Part shown: in pieces, positions 21,501 to 32,026 of the stretch
Layout of the letters: the number at the start of each line of letters is the position of its first letter
Position numbering within the stretch: the stretch's first letter is position 1
Assembly (NCBI GenBank): GCA_000733355.1
Contig: JNVV01000029.1
Coordinates: forward strand, 321,768-385,767
Direction: 5' to 3'
Source of the DNA: Falciphora oryzae
Lineage: Eukaryota; Ascomycota; Sordariomycetes; Magnaporthales; Magnaporthaceae
Length of the DNA: 64,000 bases
Translations under genes and position numbers: made by a program
The notes under the pieces: generated by a model
The model's database searches: none
The model's input: only the letters and a program-made list of their open reading frames with translations
Told to the model about the DNA's origin: nothing

Positions 21501-23668
21501 TAGCTTCCCCATCGAGCAAGAGAAGGGGTTGCCCCCTCGTGTGCTTCGTGCCCCTCTTAGGCGACAGGACTCCGCGGGGGGATCACGATGGGAAAGGTAG
21601 CCGACCCTAGACACCGCTGGCGGCAAACCGTTACCCAGCCTGCTGTCGGCAGCTGATTTTATAGCCAGGGTATTGAGGCTGCGGGATCGATGCGCATCGA
21701 GCAGATCATGTCTTGGCACGAAACTGTCACCCAACAAAGAGGGGGAGTTCGGCAGTGGAGGGAAGCACGGGAGATCAGGCGAGGGCCGTGAGCGCATCGT
21801 TGGGGCGATGGCAAAGGTGGCCAATGTCACGCCTTATGGTAGCATCCTTGGATCAAAACAGTGATGCGCTGCCCGACTTCTAGGGTAGGCCTCGTGGCGG
21901 GTTGCCACAGCGCGGATAGGGCGTTGCTGGTCGAGGCGGTAAACCCGAATTGCAGTGACGTTGTCTCCTCGACGGGTCCGGATGAGGCGATTCACTTACG
22001 CGACTGTTGATAGTTTGCTATTGACACAGCTTCGCCTCGCAGAGCCGTGACGTGGAGCAGCCCGCACCCAAGACGGAACCTGTCAAGCCCAGACGTCAAA
22101 CTGACCCCGAGCCACGCTTGGCTGTCTGCACAAGATGCGTTCATGACGAGCTGTCCTGGGCTTGACTGCCGGGAACAACCCTTGAGGTCAGGTTCGCACA
22201 GGTGGTGAGTGACACGCTCGCAGGGACGGCCATGCTCCGCGAACACGAAGGGCGTGTGTGTGGCTAGCGCGCGGAGGACGGAGGATCCGGAACGGCCAAG
22301 AGAATTCAGAGCGTGCCGACTCGGCTCAGCCACAGACGGAAGCTTCGGCTGACACTGGTGCCGGTGGAAGCGCCAAGCGAATGCCGGGAGTTGATTGCTG
22401 CAGTTATATTGCGGCGGCGTAGCTATTGGTCTCGATCGGCAGCCACTGATAAATCGTTCACCATCTCGGGCAAAAAAGTGTTCAAAATATGGTGCTTGCT
22501 GTTTTCGATCTTGAAAACGGGGACACACACCATCTCGAGGGTGCAGCCGTGAACGGCATTATTTTTAAGTCTTGGCAAGCGAACACGATGTATTCGAAAT
22601 TGTGCAGTCAAAGACATCCTTTGGAGACAGGCTCCTTCCGAGACAGATTCGGTCATGGAAGCACGAGGATGAGCTAAATGTGCAGGTTGCGCGCCGAATC
22701 TGCGCAGACAGGCGACACTGTGCCATGGCCAAGCAAGGACTCGCTAGCTGTGTCAAGCGTGCAGCCAGAGCCTCTAAGTTGAGGTTATCACGGACCCTCT
22801 TCATTGCCTCCCTCGACCTTCTATCAGCTCGAGCGAATAATCCCTCTGAGAACCCCTAACGCCGCGGAGGGGAAGCGGGCTATTCGGCAGCCTGAACGAG
22901 GTCTCGTTTTCACAAAAACCACTCCCAATGCAACGAAAGAGCTCACAATCCTCTTTTTTTTTTTTTTTTTTTCCTTTCCTTTTCTGCACCTGGTTAGTTT
23001 GTCTGTGTCAAGCCAAATCAAGCCGCAGACTCTCATTCTTTTTACAAGCTCGGATACAACCAACATCCCAAAGCTTTCGGTCCGGGCTCGGATTTTATCT
23101 TTGCCCCTGGGTGAGCACCCCGGCAGGGCTCTGAATGAGATCAGCCATTCAGCCGTTGTTGGGCTAATACGTCGATGTTTCATGGACGGCAGGCCACTTC
23201 CATGTGCAAAGCTGCAGCTGCAGCACGAGATTCACCTGAGCCTCCGTCAATTTCCTAAGTTTCACCGTCAGCGAGCTGCAGGTTCGTGATCCAATTCTGC
23301 GCGCCAGGTCACGTGCGCTTCATTGCGCGAAAATGGCCCCACCGCGGCCAAGAGCCCCGTCTCCCCAGAAACGGGTGGATAACACTGCACGGGTAAACAG
23401 TCCCTGCAGCAGAGCCGGCCAAAATACGTTGGGCCCCGATCCACGATCCCAACCCGCCAACCTGCCTTGGGTATAGCCACCGAAACCAGCCGTATCGTGT
23501 AACTGTTTCATCTACTCAGCACAGCTTTCGAGGCACATGCATACGGCTCCGCGTCCATAACAGCCGCCACACCAGCCGACTCTACAAACAAAACCACACC
23601 CGCCGCTGCAGAACACATCGTGAAAAACCACCATCGGATGCTGAGCAGCTCACGACACCCGTCCCGCC
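18522..23668. other. Long gene-poor region (5.1 kb)
   Basis: The largest stretch here without a supported gene. Several frames are open for 60-270 codons (e.g. 19710-20453 plus, 21018-21830 minus), but none shows a domain, signal peptide or family likeness, and opposite-strand frames are equally open, as expected in GC-rich DNA. There are T runs at about 19673-19686 and 22954-22972 (19 T). It is probably the upstream control region of the cupredoxin gene and/or the coiled-coil gene, possibly with unrecognised non-coding transcripts. Confidence 0.4.
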
Positions 23669-26098
23669 ATGGATCCGACGTCGCCGAGCTGTCAACACTC
23701 GCCGCCGCCGGCCGCCGCCGCCACCGCCGCCTCGCCGCTGCAGGCCGCCTCGGCTGACCGCGTGAACCACCAGCGCGAGCCGTCGTCCTTCGTGTCCTCG
23801 TTCCAGCGGAGTGGCACCACCGCCCCCGCCGGTGGCCACTCGCGCGACAGCTCCGTTCACGACAAGATCAGCCAGTTCAACACCCTCGCCGTCCAGTCCA
23901 AGCAGCTGGAGCGCAAGACTACCGATGCCGCCCTCAAACGCGCCATTCTCGGCCGCGAGGAGGCCGAGGTCGAGATGCGCCGGTACCGCGACGAGGCCAG
24001 GGCGCTGCGCCGCCAGGTCGAGGAGGGCAAGGAGAGGGAACGGAAGGTCGGCGAGAGGCTGGAGACTGTGATGGTGCGCTCTTTCTGTACCCCGCCCACA
24101 CATATCATGCATCAAGTGCGCTGAAGCTAACCACGCCCCTGTTTCGCTACCAAACAGGAGAACTACGGTCGCGCAAAGGAAACGCACGCACACACACAGG
24201 CCCTCTGGGAGAAGGAGATCCGGCGCGCGCGAAAGGACACGTTCAAGTCGCAAAGCGTCATCGTCAAGCTGCAGGAGGAGCTGAAGGCGGCGCGCGCGGC
24301 CGTCAAAACCGCCGAGACCGCACTAGCAGAGGAGAAGGAGCGCGCTCATGCTAAGGAACAGGAGGCGTTCGCTGCTCGCTACGAGGTAGTCGGAGTGCAA
24401 GAGCAGCTGGAGCAGGCACAGGAGCGTCTCAAGGTCGTGGAGCAGGAGCGCGACGCCTTCAAGACGCTGGCGAAGTCTGAGGAGGACCTCGCCAGGATCG
24501 CGGCCGAGGGTCGCCTGCCGCTACCTAAGCCGGAACCGAAAGAGGATAGCGAGAGAGAGGACGAGGACAACGAGTTTGCCTCGCCGGGCAAGGAGAGCCC
24601 TAAGCCGCGCCAGGCACCACTGTCAACTACCGACGTCAAGTTCTCGGAATCGAGCGAGGCCGAGATCGAGGAGCTGTCTCTCAGGTGGCAGTGGGAGAAG
24701 CAGCGAGCCGACCGTGCCGAGGACCATGTGGAGTTCCTGCAGGCTGAGTGTCTCTTGCGCGCCTGCCCCTGCATGAAGTCTCGTCCGCGAACCGGCATCC
24801 TCGGCCAGTCTCATCGGAGGCAGCCGTCGATGGAGATCGTTGACCCCAGCGACCACGCCATCATTGGGGGCAAGAGGTCCATGTCGCCACAGAGGTCTAC
24901 CTTCTCTCCGAAGAGGAGCCGAATCGAGAACCCCAAGCGCAGGTCGTCGAGGCGTAGTACCATCTTCGTTCCTGAAGAGGGCGTCTTCCGCACCGTGTCT
25001 CAGGAGGAGGCCGAGGCCATGGCTGCCCCGTCGATACCTATCGTCGAAGAAGAAGAATCTGCCGACACCACCGTGGAGCCCGTCACCCCGATTACGCCCC
25101 TCACCCCTGTTGAGATGAAGAACAGCCCAGAGGCATTTGCGCGTACCCCGTCCCTCGACCCACCCGCATTCGCCGTCCTCTCCGACTCGAGGACCTCGCT
25201 TCTTTCCCTGCTGGACGCTCCGCACCAGAAGGAGGAGCCGACTGCCAGGTTTGAAATTCCGACCATGTCTGGGATGGTTGTTCAGCAGGAGTTTGTGCAG
25301 GGGACTACGATAGTGGAGGAAATCGGGGTCCCTGCGCCCTCTCAGTCCAGGCGCTACGAGACCCCCGATACCGTGTTGCCTGTGCCAGAACTGGAGCAGG
25401 CGGCACGTGAGAAGACTCCGACTGATGGGGACTTTGAGGCCACCATAATCGCGGACCGCGGGCGAACACGGAGCCCCGAGGCGGTAGCCCTGTCGAAGAG
25501 TTCCACCCCCGAAGAAGAGCACGAGCCGCAGGTGTCCGTGCACGAACTCCGCCAGCCTGCCGAGTCATCAATGCTGGAGGAGGAACACCGCCGGTCTCCT
25601 GAACCGGCGCCCCGCCCTCACACCTCGGCGGCGCGATATGGCGCGGTGCAGACGACGACCATGACGACCAAGGTGCCGCTCCGGGAGGAGAACACAGACC
25701 CGAGCCTGGCGAAGCGGTTGATGGCGCTCCAGCGCACGCCGTCACACAGCGGCTCGGTGCGCAGTAGCACCAGCAGCCGCGGGCGGTCCGCGGCCGACGA
25801 GGACGGGCCCTCGTTCGACGTCACCAATCCGGCCCTCACGCCCACCATGACGCGCGAGCAGGCGCTGGCGCAGATCAGGGAGCGCCGCGGCAGGGCGCGC
25901 AGCGCCATGGGCCACAACCGCCCTGTTACACCTGGCGCAGGTGCCCGCCCCGTCACGCCCGGCGGAGGTGCTGTTACCGGAGGGCCGGCGAAGAGGCCGA
26001 TCAAGCAGCCGGCGCTGGGCGAGCGGAGGGATGTGAGCGCGCCTGTGGGGCGCACGGCCGCGCCTATGAGCGCCGCCCGTAGGAGGGTCAGGTCGTGA
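23669..26098 (+). CDS. Long coiled-coil protein, conserved-looking, function unknown
   Basis: Two exons, 23669-24073 and 24158-26098, coding for 781 residues. Residues about 65-270 form an almost continuous charged coiled coil: VQSKQLERKTTDAALKRAIL, EAEVEMRRYRDEARALRRQV and AKETHAHTQALWEKEIRRAR, through EQLEQAQERLKVVEQERDAF. A second short helical block, ELSLRWQWEKQRADRAEDHV, ends in a Cys-containing CLLRACPC. The C-terminal half is predicted disordered, rich in Ser, Pro and Thr, with basic clusters (PKRSRIENPKRRSSRRS) and many SP/TP sites. The arrangement suggests a cytoskeletal, polarity or spindle-pole scaffold regulated by proline-directed kinases, but that is inference; I do not recognise the gene. 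Confidence 0.75.
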
Positions 26099-26968
26099 TG
26101 ATGCTATTGACGTTCTTTTTCTTCTTTGTTTTTATTTTGTTGTCTATCTTTCATGATCATCACGACGACCACGAACTTGGCGACGACCCATTTGGAGGCG
26201 GTTCACGCTTGGAATACGGGGCTGGGGGAACTGGTTGGATTAGGTATGAGATTCCCAGTGGAATCTCCGTTTTTGTTCTCTGCTTTTGCTCAGATTGTCC
26301 ATATCTTGATGGCCACAAGGGATACGGGGGTTGTTCAGGCCACACGGCAAAGGGGAAGGAACAGCGGCTAAGGGGGTTGTAATTGTTGTACGAGAAAACA
26401 GCTCGCTTCCTTTCCTTTGTTTTGTTTTGTCTGTCTTGGCTATTTGCATAGCTGGGCGTTTTTCTTTTCTGGGAACCCAGAGGATCTTTGGGCGGGCCTT
26501 TTTTTGCACAAATGCTTTCTCGCTCTTGGTGCTTGGGGAAACTCTTGCTCGAGTCGGGACCAGCCCTTCATGTTGTTTCTCATTGTGGAAAAGAAAGTAC
26601 ATGCTGGACATACATACATAAAGTAATCTTTGCTATCCTCATCGCAAGCCACGCCTTGTATCCCGTTCCTTAACATTGGATAGTTCAAAGTGGGGTCGCA
26701 GTACATCGACTCGCCTTCCTCGGCTCCTTCGCTGTGACGATCTTCTCGTTCTCGATAACATCCCGCTCGGTCCACCGTGGCCGACTCGGAAAACACGACC
26801 CCGATGTCCACCTAGAACATCTCGGGGCCGGGCCTTCACAGCTAGTGGTCGTCCCGGAGCAATGCGGTTGTGGAGCACAATGTGTAGGCACGGCGCCCAA
26901 ATAAATACTTGCAGTTCCGATAGCGCTGATTGGGATCCCCATTGCCCGAACTCATCCTGTAAATCTCC
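26099..26968. other. 3' flank and spacer before the tandem repeats
   Basis: T-rich sequence directly follows the coiled-coil gene (26105-26160), suited to 3' processing. No supported gene. This marks the right end of the ordinary gene block. Confidence 0.4.
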
Positions 26969-27120
26969 TTTCCTGTTTCCTGTATCCTTTCCAATCTCCT
27001 GTATCCGTTCCTATTTCCTATATCCTTTCCTGTTTCCTATATCCTTTCCTGTTTCCTATATCCTTTCCTGTTTCCTATATCCTTTCCTGTTTCCTATATC
27101 CTTTCCTGTTTCCTGTATCC
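26969..27120. repeat. Tandem repeat, 8 copies of 19 bp
   Basis: Eight head-to-tail copies of a 19-bp unit with consensus TTTCCTGTTTCCTATATCC. Copies 4-7 (from 27026) are identical to it; copies 1-3 and 8 differ by one to a few bases. The strand shown is strongly pyrimidine-rich. Perfect inner and degenerate outer copies are what slippage or unequal exchange leaves behind. Confidence 0.95.
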
Positions 27121-27289
27121 TAAAACATGTAACTTGGGGGTATCAACCGTAAGTTTTTGCGTGTTCTAACTAACCCGGTAGTGCACGTGGTAGGCCAACG
27201 GCGGCCGCGCCGACCCTGTCCCAAAGCTCCCAACGAGGAAGGCACGACAAACGCGGCCCGCGAACCTGCCCTACAGGCGCACCCAAAGG

Positions 27290-27430
27290 AACGCATCCAA
27301 ACAAACGCCGCCCGCCCGAGCCCAACAACGGCCAAGTGAGGACCGCAAGCAGCCACGAGGAACGCACCCAAACAAACGCCGCCCGGCCGGACCCAACAAC
27401 GGCTGAGTGAGGACCGCAAGCAGCCACGAT
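27290..27430. repeat. Direct repeat, two copies of about 71 bp
   Basis: Two adjacent copies (27290-27360 and 27361-about 27430) share most of their sequence, including the blocks CCAAACAAACGCCGCCCG and GTGAGGACCGCAAGCAGCC. A weaker partial copy may precede them around 27240-27289. Confidence 0.85.
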
Positions 27431-27587
27431 AATCGGTTTGGCAGGCAGTTCAGCAGAAACACCTACGTGAATCGCGTCTGAGTCACTGAGGCTAGCTGTC
27501 TCATAGGTACCTAGTCCCCAGATATCCTGAGTCTCCATATTGGACTGTCTCCTTGGTACCGCCACCAAGATAGTACCTGCACACGGG

Positions 27588-27893
27588 AATCGAGAGAAAA
27601 GCTTCTGGGGCATCGAGAGAAAGGCTCTTGGGGCATCGAAAGAAAGATCGAGAGAAAGGCTCCGGGGCGTCGAGAAAAAGACTCCTGGGGCATCGAGAAA
27701 AAAAAGCTCTTGGGGCATCGAAAGAAAAGCTCCTGGGGCACCGAGAAAAAGGCTCTTTTGGGGCATCGAAAGAAAGGATCGAGAGAAAGGGTCGAGAGAA
27801 AGGATCGAGAGAAAGGCTCCGGGGCATCGAGAAAAAAGCTCTTGGGGCATCGAGAGAAAGGCTCTTGGGGTCTCGAGAGAAAAGCTCTTGGGC
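27588..27893. repeat. Degenerate minisatellite, about 23-bp unit
   Basis: About a dozen imperfect units built on GGGGCATCGAGAGAAAGGCT, with shorter 12-13-bp derivatives (GATCGAGAGAAAG) mixed in. The unit is not a multiple of three and the array is open in several frames, so the repetitive peptides it would encode are probably not a real protein. It ends directly against the oxygenase coding region. Confidence 0.9.
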
Positions 27894-27894
27894 A

Positions 27895-29061
27895 ATTGTC
27901 GGCAAGGTGGTGCAAGCAAGCCTGCCTCGAAAGACGCTTGAGCTCCCCGAAGTCAAGTCCGAGATCCATTTTCTCCAGAGAAGCGATCTGTTCGAGGCGG
28001 AGAAGCCATACGCTTTTCGCTACCACGTCGACGCACCCGAGGTCCAGCAGACCACTATGGCCGTGAGCCCGGCCGCGGTAACTATAAGAAACATCAGGGG
28101 GTTTGAGCACCACTTCTCGCTGGAGTCGACCGGCTTCGAGGTCATGGACGTTGGCGAGACCATACCTTACGAGGCCTTCTTCGACCCTGCCGCTGTTGAG
28201 CCGTATTTTAGGAACCTCGAGAGGCTCGTCAAGTCGCGCCTTGGGGCCCTGCATGTTGAGGTCTTCAGACATGGTGTAGGTCCCACGAGCCCCGCGCGCA
28301 GTGCCCAGAACTCCCATCATCGCCTTACTGACACCTCCTCCCAGATTCGCAAATGCCATCCAGACTTCCCCATCTCGACCGGGTCCAAGTACGACTATGA
28401 CCAGCCAACGTCAGTAGCTCATATAGGTATGGAGACTCTCAAATCTAAAGTGCAAGCATTTTAGCGGAAGCTTACCCATCTCCTAGACACAACCGTCGAC
28501 GAGATGTTCAATTATGTAGATCGGTTCCCTCCGGAGAAACAGGAGCTGTCCCGGGGACGGAGATGTCAATGGCTCAAGTAGGTGACAACATCGAACCAGG
28601 GAGGGTGTTGACACACGGGAACGGAGTTTACTGACGCCCCGCGCGCAACGGGAACAGCGTGTGGAAGCCGCTAAGGGGCCCGCTCCATGACTGGCCGCTC
28701 ACGTTCTGCGATGCCGCCGACATCGAACCGAACGTGGACCTCGCCTCTGCCGACCTGCTGTATCCCGACCTCGCTACAGAGAACTGCCAGGTTTACCATC
28801 GTGATACCTACAAGCGGTATTACCTCGACGGCCAGACCGCGTCTGAGGCTATCGTCTTCCTACAAGCGGACAGCAAGGAGGGTGCGCTGACAGGTGAGAT
28901 AGGCTGTCCCAGTGCGCATAATTTTTGTTCGTTCTAACTTGATGGTACCACTCCTGCCTGAAGGTGTCCTGCATTGTCCCTTCTACAACCCGGCAACTCC
29001 ACAGGCCGAAGAACCGGGAGAAAGCATCGAAGCTAGGCTACTTGTGTGTTACGAATCCTAG
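27895..29061 (+). CDS. CmcJ/AsaB-type 2OG-Fe(II) oxygenase, 5' end apparently lost
   Basis: Five coding segments join in phase: about 27895-28275, 28345-28426, 28487-28577, 28658-28893 and 28964-29061. The product resembles the fungal CmcJ/NvfI/AsaB hydroxylase family: FLQRSDLFEAEKPYAFRYH, CHPDFPISTGSKYDYDQPTS, VWKPLRGPLHDWPLTFCDAA and LATENCQVYHRDTYKRYYLD. The iron ligands His-x-Asp are seen as HID, created across the third splice junction; the distal His is in GVLHCPFYN and the cosubstrate Arg in ESIEARLL. Such enzymes hydroxylate or desaturate small molecules, often in secondary metabolism. No ATG exists on the plus strand between about 27130 and 28053; the frame opens out of the minisatellite, and the first ATG (28054) lies inside the conserved region. 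Either a truncated form is made or the gene is recently dead. Confidence 0.8.
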
Positions 29062-30642
29062 TGGCTGCGCATGAAGTACAAGAGGACGGCCTGGTGCAGT
29101 GGAACTTTGCACTGAGGTCTGGCTAGGGATGACGAGACGTTGTCCCAGCTTGCATAACCAAGAAGCTTTGTTTCTCTGGAATTGTCTATCAAATCGTCCA
29201 TCCATATCGCGGTTGCTCTCTCCAAGGTCACTTTTGGGTGTTTTCCGGGATTTCGACGTTGGGCCGAGAGCCCCAGACACTCTACAGGTCACCGCAACGT
29301 CAGGACTAAGAAGCAGGGATGGGGGTTTGCGAGGGCGTCTCACCTTGTGCAGCGTGAGAGCGGCATAGAGTACCACAAGTGCACGAACGTACAGATACAC
29401 AATCGTGACTGGTACCACAGCCAGGCTGTCGAGAGCGAGACTGTACGGCGCATGCTCGGCGACCGTCAGGATGCTCGATATGGCGAAGTGGTCACGCAAG
29501 AGTGCTGCCAATTGCCATTGGGATTCTCTGGAGGGTAGCAGTGAGTCAGACTGGGTTGTTCTCCTCGTGGAGCGGGACACATGCCTGTCTCTCAAACGCC
29601 CAACTCCGACAGACAGAAGAAACAGCATCTCCAGGAGTGTAGCCGTGTCAGTGATGTAGTACACCAAGAGGTTCAGCACGGCCCGGAGCAGATGGCGCGC
29701 ACCGCATTTCTTGACGCTGAAGGCGAGGTCGGCGACGTAGCATCGGATGGTATCCCTCTGCCACCGCAAGAGTTGTTTGAGGTAGAGCGAGCTCGGGCTG
29801 ACCTTGGCGACCAGAAGCACCTCGTCCGAGTTCTCGAACCAGGTACGCCAGCCGTGCCGGACGCACCAGGTCGTGAAGGCGTTGTCGTCGCCGGTCGTGA
29901 CGTGATTCCCCAGCCACTTCTCGTTGAGGAAAGATTCGTAGAACTCCTCGTTCTGAAACACGCCGGTCCGGAAGGCGCTGAGCCGGCCCGAGAGGTTGAG
30001 GACCTGGCCCCGGTTGAAGTAGGCCAGCGCCGAGTGCATGATGTTGCGCCGGACGAGGTTGAGGTGCCCGAACCGCTCCCAAACCGTCAGGCCCGCCTGG
30101 TGCACGGGTCCGACGATCTGCAGGCCCGTGACGCCGCCGATGCCGGGGTCGTTGAGGGGATAGACTATGCGGGCGAGAGTTCCGGCGGACCAGAGAGAAC
30201 GGTCGTCGGCAATGACAAAGACCGGGGTGCGGACCCGGCGGATGGCCTCGTAGAACTGGAACCGGGCTGACGGGCGGCGGACGGAATGCACAGAGACCCT
30301 TGGGTCGCCGATTTCGTCGACAAGGCTGGAGACTTCCGGGAGCCGGCGGTCGACCGTGATCACAATCACCTCCCTGGGGCCGCAGGCCAGCCACCGAGAG
30401 AGAACATCTTGATACTTTGGCTCGGTGCCGAGAGTGATGGAGACAACAGTGACGTCGTCGGAGACCTGGATGCTTGATCTGCCTCCCCAGCAGAAGGGCT
30501 TCAACATCGCATAGCCACAGTACTCGAGGAGTAGCAGCGCGCCACGTAGGCATCTCAGGGCTCTCGATTGTCGAAGGAGGTATCGTAGGCAAGATGTTAG
30601 CACATTCGTGCGGCAGCTCGACCAGAGTGCCTGGGTGTTCAA
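29038..30642 (-). CDS. Family 2 glycosyltransferase, fungal polysaccharide-synthase (Cps1) like
   Basis: Open frame of about 534 codons. Features of processive GT2 enzymes are present: SDDVTVVSITLG (first strand of the GT-A fold), then PVFVIADDRSLWSAGTLARI where most relatives have a DDD/DxD metal site, TTGDDNAFTTWCVRHG, and the product-binding QLLRWQRDT (QxxRW). An N-terminal hydrophobic stretch (LRGALLLLEYCGYAML) and C-terminal segments (LALDSLAVVPVTIVYLYVRA) fit membrane helices. The true start is unresolved: the frame opens with TTG at 30642, the first in-frame ATG is at 30507 inside the helix, and a CTGAC plus ACCCAG near 30630 suggests a missing upstream exon. A further intron near 29540-29600 is possible. 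It overlaps the convergent oxygenase by 24 nt. Substrate unknown; probably polymer synthesis at a membrane. Confidence 0.75.
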   Translation of the reverse strand: MNTQALWSSCRTNVLTSCLRYLLRQSRALRCLRGALLLLEYCGYAMLKPFCWGGRSSIQVSDDVTVVSITLGTEPKYQDVLSRWLACGPREVIVITVDRRLPEVSSLVDEIGDPRVSVHSVRRPSARFQFYEAIRRVRTPVFVIADDRSLWSAGTLARIVYPLNDPGIGGVTGLQIVGPVHQAGLTVWERFGHLNLVRRNIMHSALAYFNRGQVLNLSGRLSAFRTGVFQNEEFYESFLNEKWLGNHVTTGDDNAFTTWCVRHGWRTWFENSDEVLLVAKVSPSSLYLKQLLRWQRDTIRCYVADLAFSVKKCGARHLLRAVLNLLVYYITDTATLLEMLFLLSVGVGRLRDRHVSRSTRRTTQSDSLLPSRESQWQLAALLRDHFAISSILTVAEHAPYSLALDSLAVVPVTIVYLYVRALVVLYAALTLHKVRRPRKPPSLLLSPDVAVTCRVSGALGPTSKSRKTPKSDLGESNRDMDGRFDRQFQRNKASWLCKLGQRLVIPSQTSVQSSTAPGRPLVLHAQPLGFVTHK

Positions 30643-31214
30643 GTCAGCAGGGCTAAATATTTAGGGGAGGACTGTACAAGATTGTGACATAGATCCAATG
30701 CAGCATTATAGCTGTTTCTTGGATCTAGTAGGCAGAGGCTTAGATCGGTGCTGTCTTGTCGACGACGCACGAGGTGTCGAGCGTGGACGCGGCTTTCGCA
30801 GGCGAGATCAGGTCGAGTGTCTCCTGAGGGGGCAGCTGCCAGGCTATGGGGGTACATACCCCGCCAGCTACGCATGGGTGCGGCACGGTTACATCGGGTC
30901 ACTGGCCCCGAGCTGACAGCCGAGAGTGCCATAGAGAAATACCTAGATAGCAGCAAAAGGTCAGCGCATGCATATGAGTGGATGAATCAGTCTAGGTGGG
31001 GAAAATGGCAGCCTCAGTTCTCTCATCGAATGAATCCCTCTCGATGGCCCTATCTACCTGGTGCCAAGCCCAGACTCCCCGATGTCTTGGCCGAGAGCGG
31101 GTATCTTTGTCCAAACCCACTAACGCCTTCGAAGAATATCCAAGAAATACATTCCGGGCGACAAATTATCATCCTGTTGATGATCCTGGCGGCGCCCCCC
31201 GCGGCCTCGACGAA
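30643..31214. other. Spacer upstream of the glycosyltransferase
   Basis: May hold the unrecognised first exon and promoter of the glycosyltransferase. An open frame at 30639-30956 (minus) has a canonical GTATGT donor inside it, but its phase does not join to the GT frame. Nothing else is supported. Confidence 0.35.
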
Positions 31215-31460
31215 CTACTTGAGCTCGTCGTCCTTGTCCGGGTGCTCCTTCGGGTTTTCGATCTTTTGGGCAATGTGGGCGGACACGTGTGTGAAGACGC
31301 CGCCCTTGGGCGAGGCCCATGAGATGGCCACGCACGTGGCGAGCTTGTCGGTCCAGAAGCCCCGCGACCGACGTTTCTTCGGGATGGGGACCGGCTTGCC
31401 TGTCAGGGCGTTGAAGAGCTGGAAGTTTTCGGCGGCGTCCATTGTGCCGATACAACCCAT
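31215..31460 (-). CDS. Small orphan protein, 81 residues
   Basis: ATG-started frame (31460) reading MGCIGTMDAAENFQLF, then LTGKPVPIPKKRRSRGFWTD, KLATCVAISWASPKGGVFTH, VSAHIAQKIENP and a charged end HPDKDDELK. The composition and the compact block from GFWTD to VSAHIA look like a real folded domain and not a chance ORF, but I do not recognise the family. The frame closes with TAG just after DDELK; either the product is short, or a longer ancestral domain has been cut off, or an intron begins at GTAGTT. A second ATG (Met7) could be the start. Confidence 0.4.
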   Translation of the reverse strand: MGCIGTMDAAENFQLFNALTGKPVPIPKKRRSRGFWTDKLATCVAISWASPKGGVFTHVSAHIAQKIENPKEHPDKDDELK

Positions 31461-32026
31461 CTCGACCTAAAGACCGAATTAAGGTCAAACAAGGACATAT
31501 GTTGACCCCCACGTAAGAAGACTGTGATATCGCTATGGGTGCTTATCCCCTGTCACACGCGAGCGGGAGAGACGGTCTACTACACGGCACAGCTTTTGCA
31601 ACCCTAACGCAGCTGGCCAAGACTGGGGTCGTGTGGGGTCAGCGCTGAGGCTCGGAAAAAGAAGATGAATATGTCGCAAAAGAAGTTCTGTGGCACGTCT
31701 TGGATGTTTATACTCCTTTTACATTGGAACGTGTCTGGTGGCCCGGTGTACCTGATATTACTGCCGGTTTTTTTTTTTTTTTTTTTTACTTTTCCTCTCA
31801 ATGCTCGACGACGAACCCTGCAAGGCCAAACTAGGAATGAATGCAGGCCCAAAGCTGTCGCCGATTTAGCCTAAGCAGGGGTCTGCACCGGGCTTCCTCA
31901 GGCTGCCTGGCACCGTTGTGCTCCTACAGAATGCCTCCCTCTAGGCTCCAGGTGCATCCCGGGCTGGCAGACGCATTTGATGCCCCAAGTATTCGCCACA
32001 CACCTCTAGATAGACTTCAGTGCAGC
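31461..32026. other. Spacer with a T homopolymer
   Basis: No supported gene. It contains a 20-T run at 31768-31787. The right end is the leader of the 2EXR-like gene. Confidence 0.4.

Noticed and set aside
21018..21830. 270-codon open frame on the minus strand in the gene-poor region
   Set aside because: No domain, signal peptide or compositional sign of a protein; the opposite strand is equally open, as expected from high GC.
27588..27893. CRISPR-like or protein-coding repeat array
   Set aside because: The units are adjacent with no unique spacers, vary in length, and the genome is eukaryotic; the encoded repetitive peptide appears in several frames, so it is a minisatellite.
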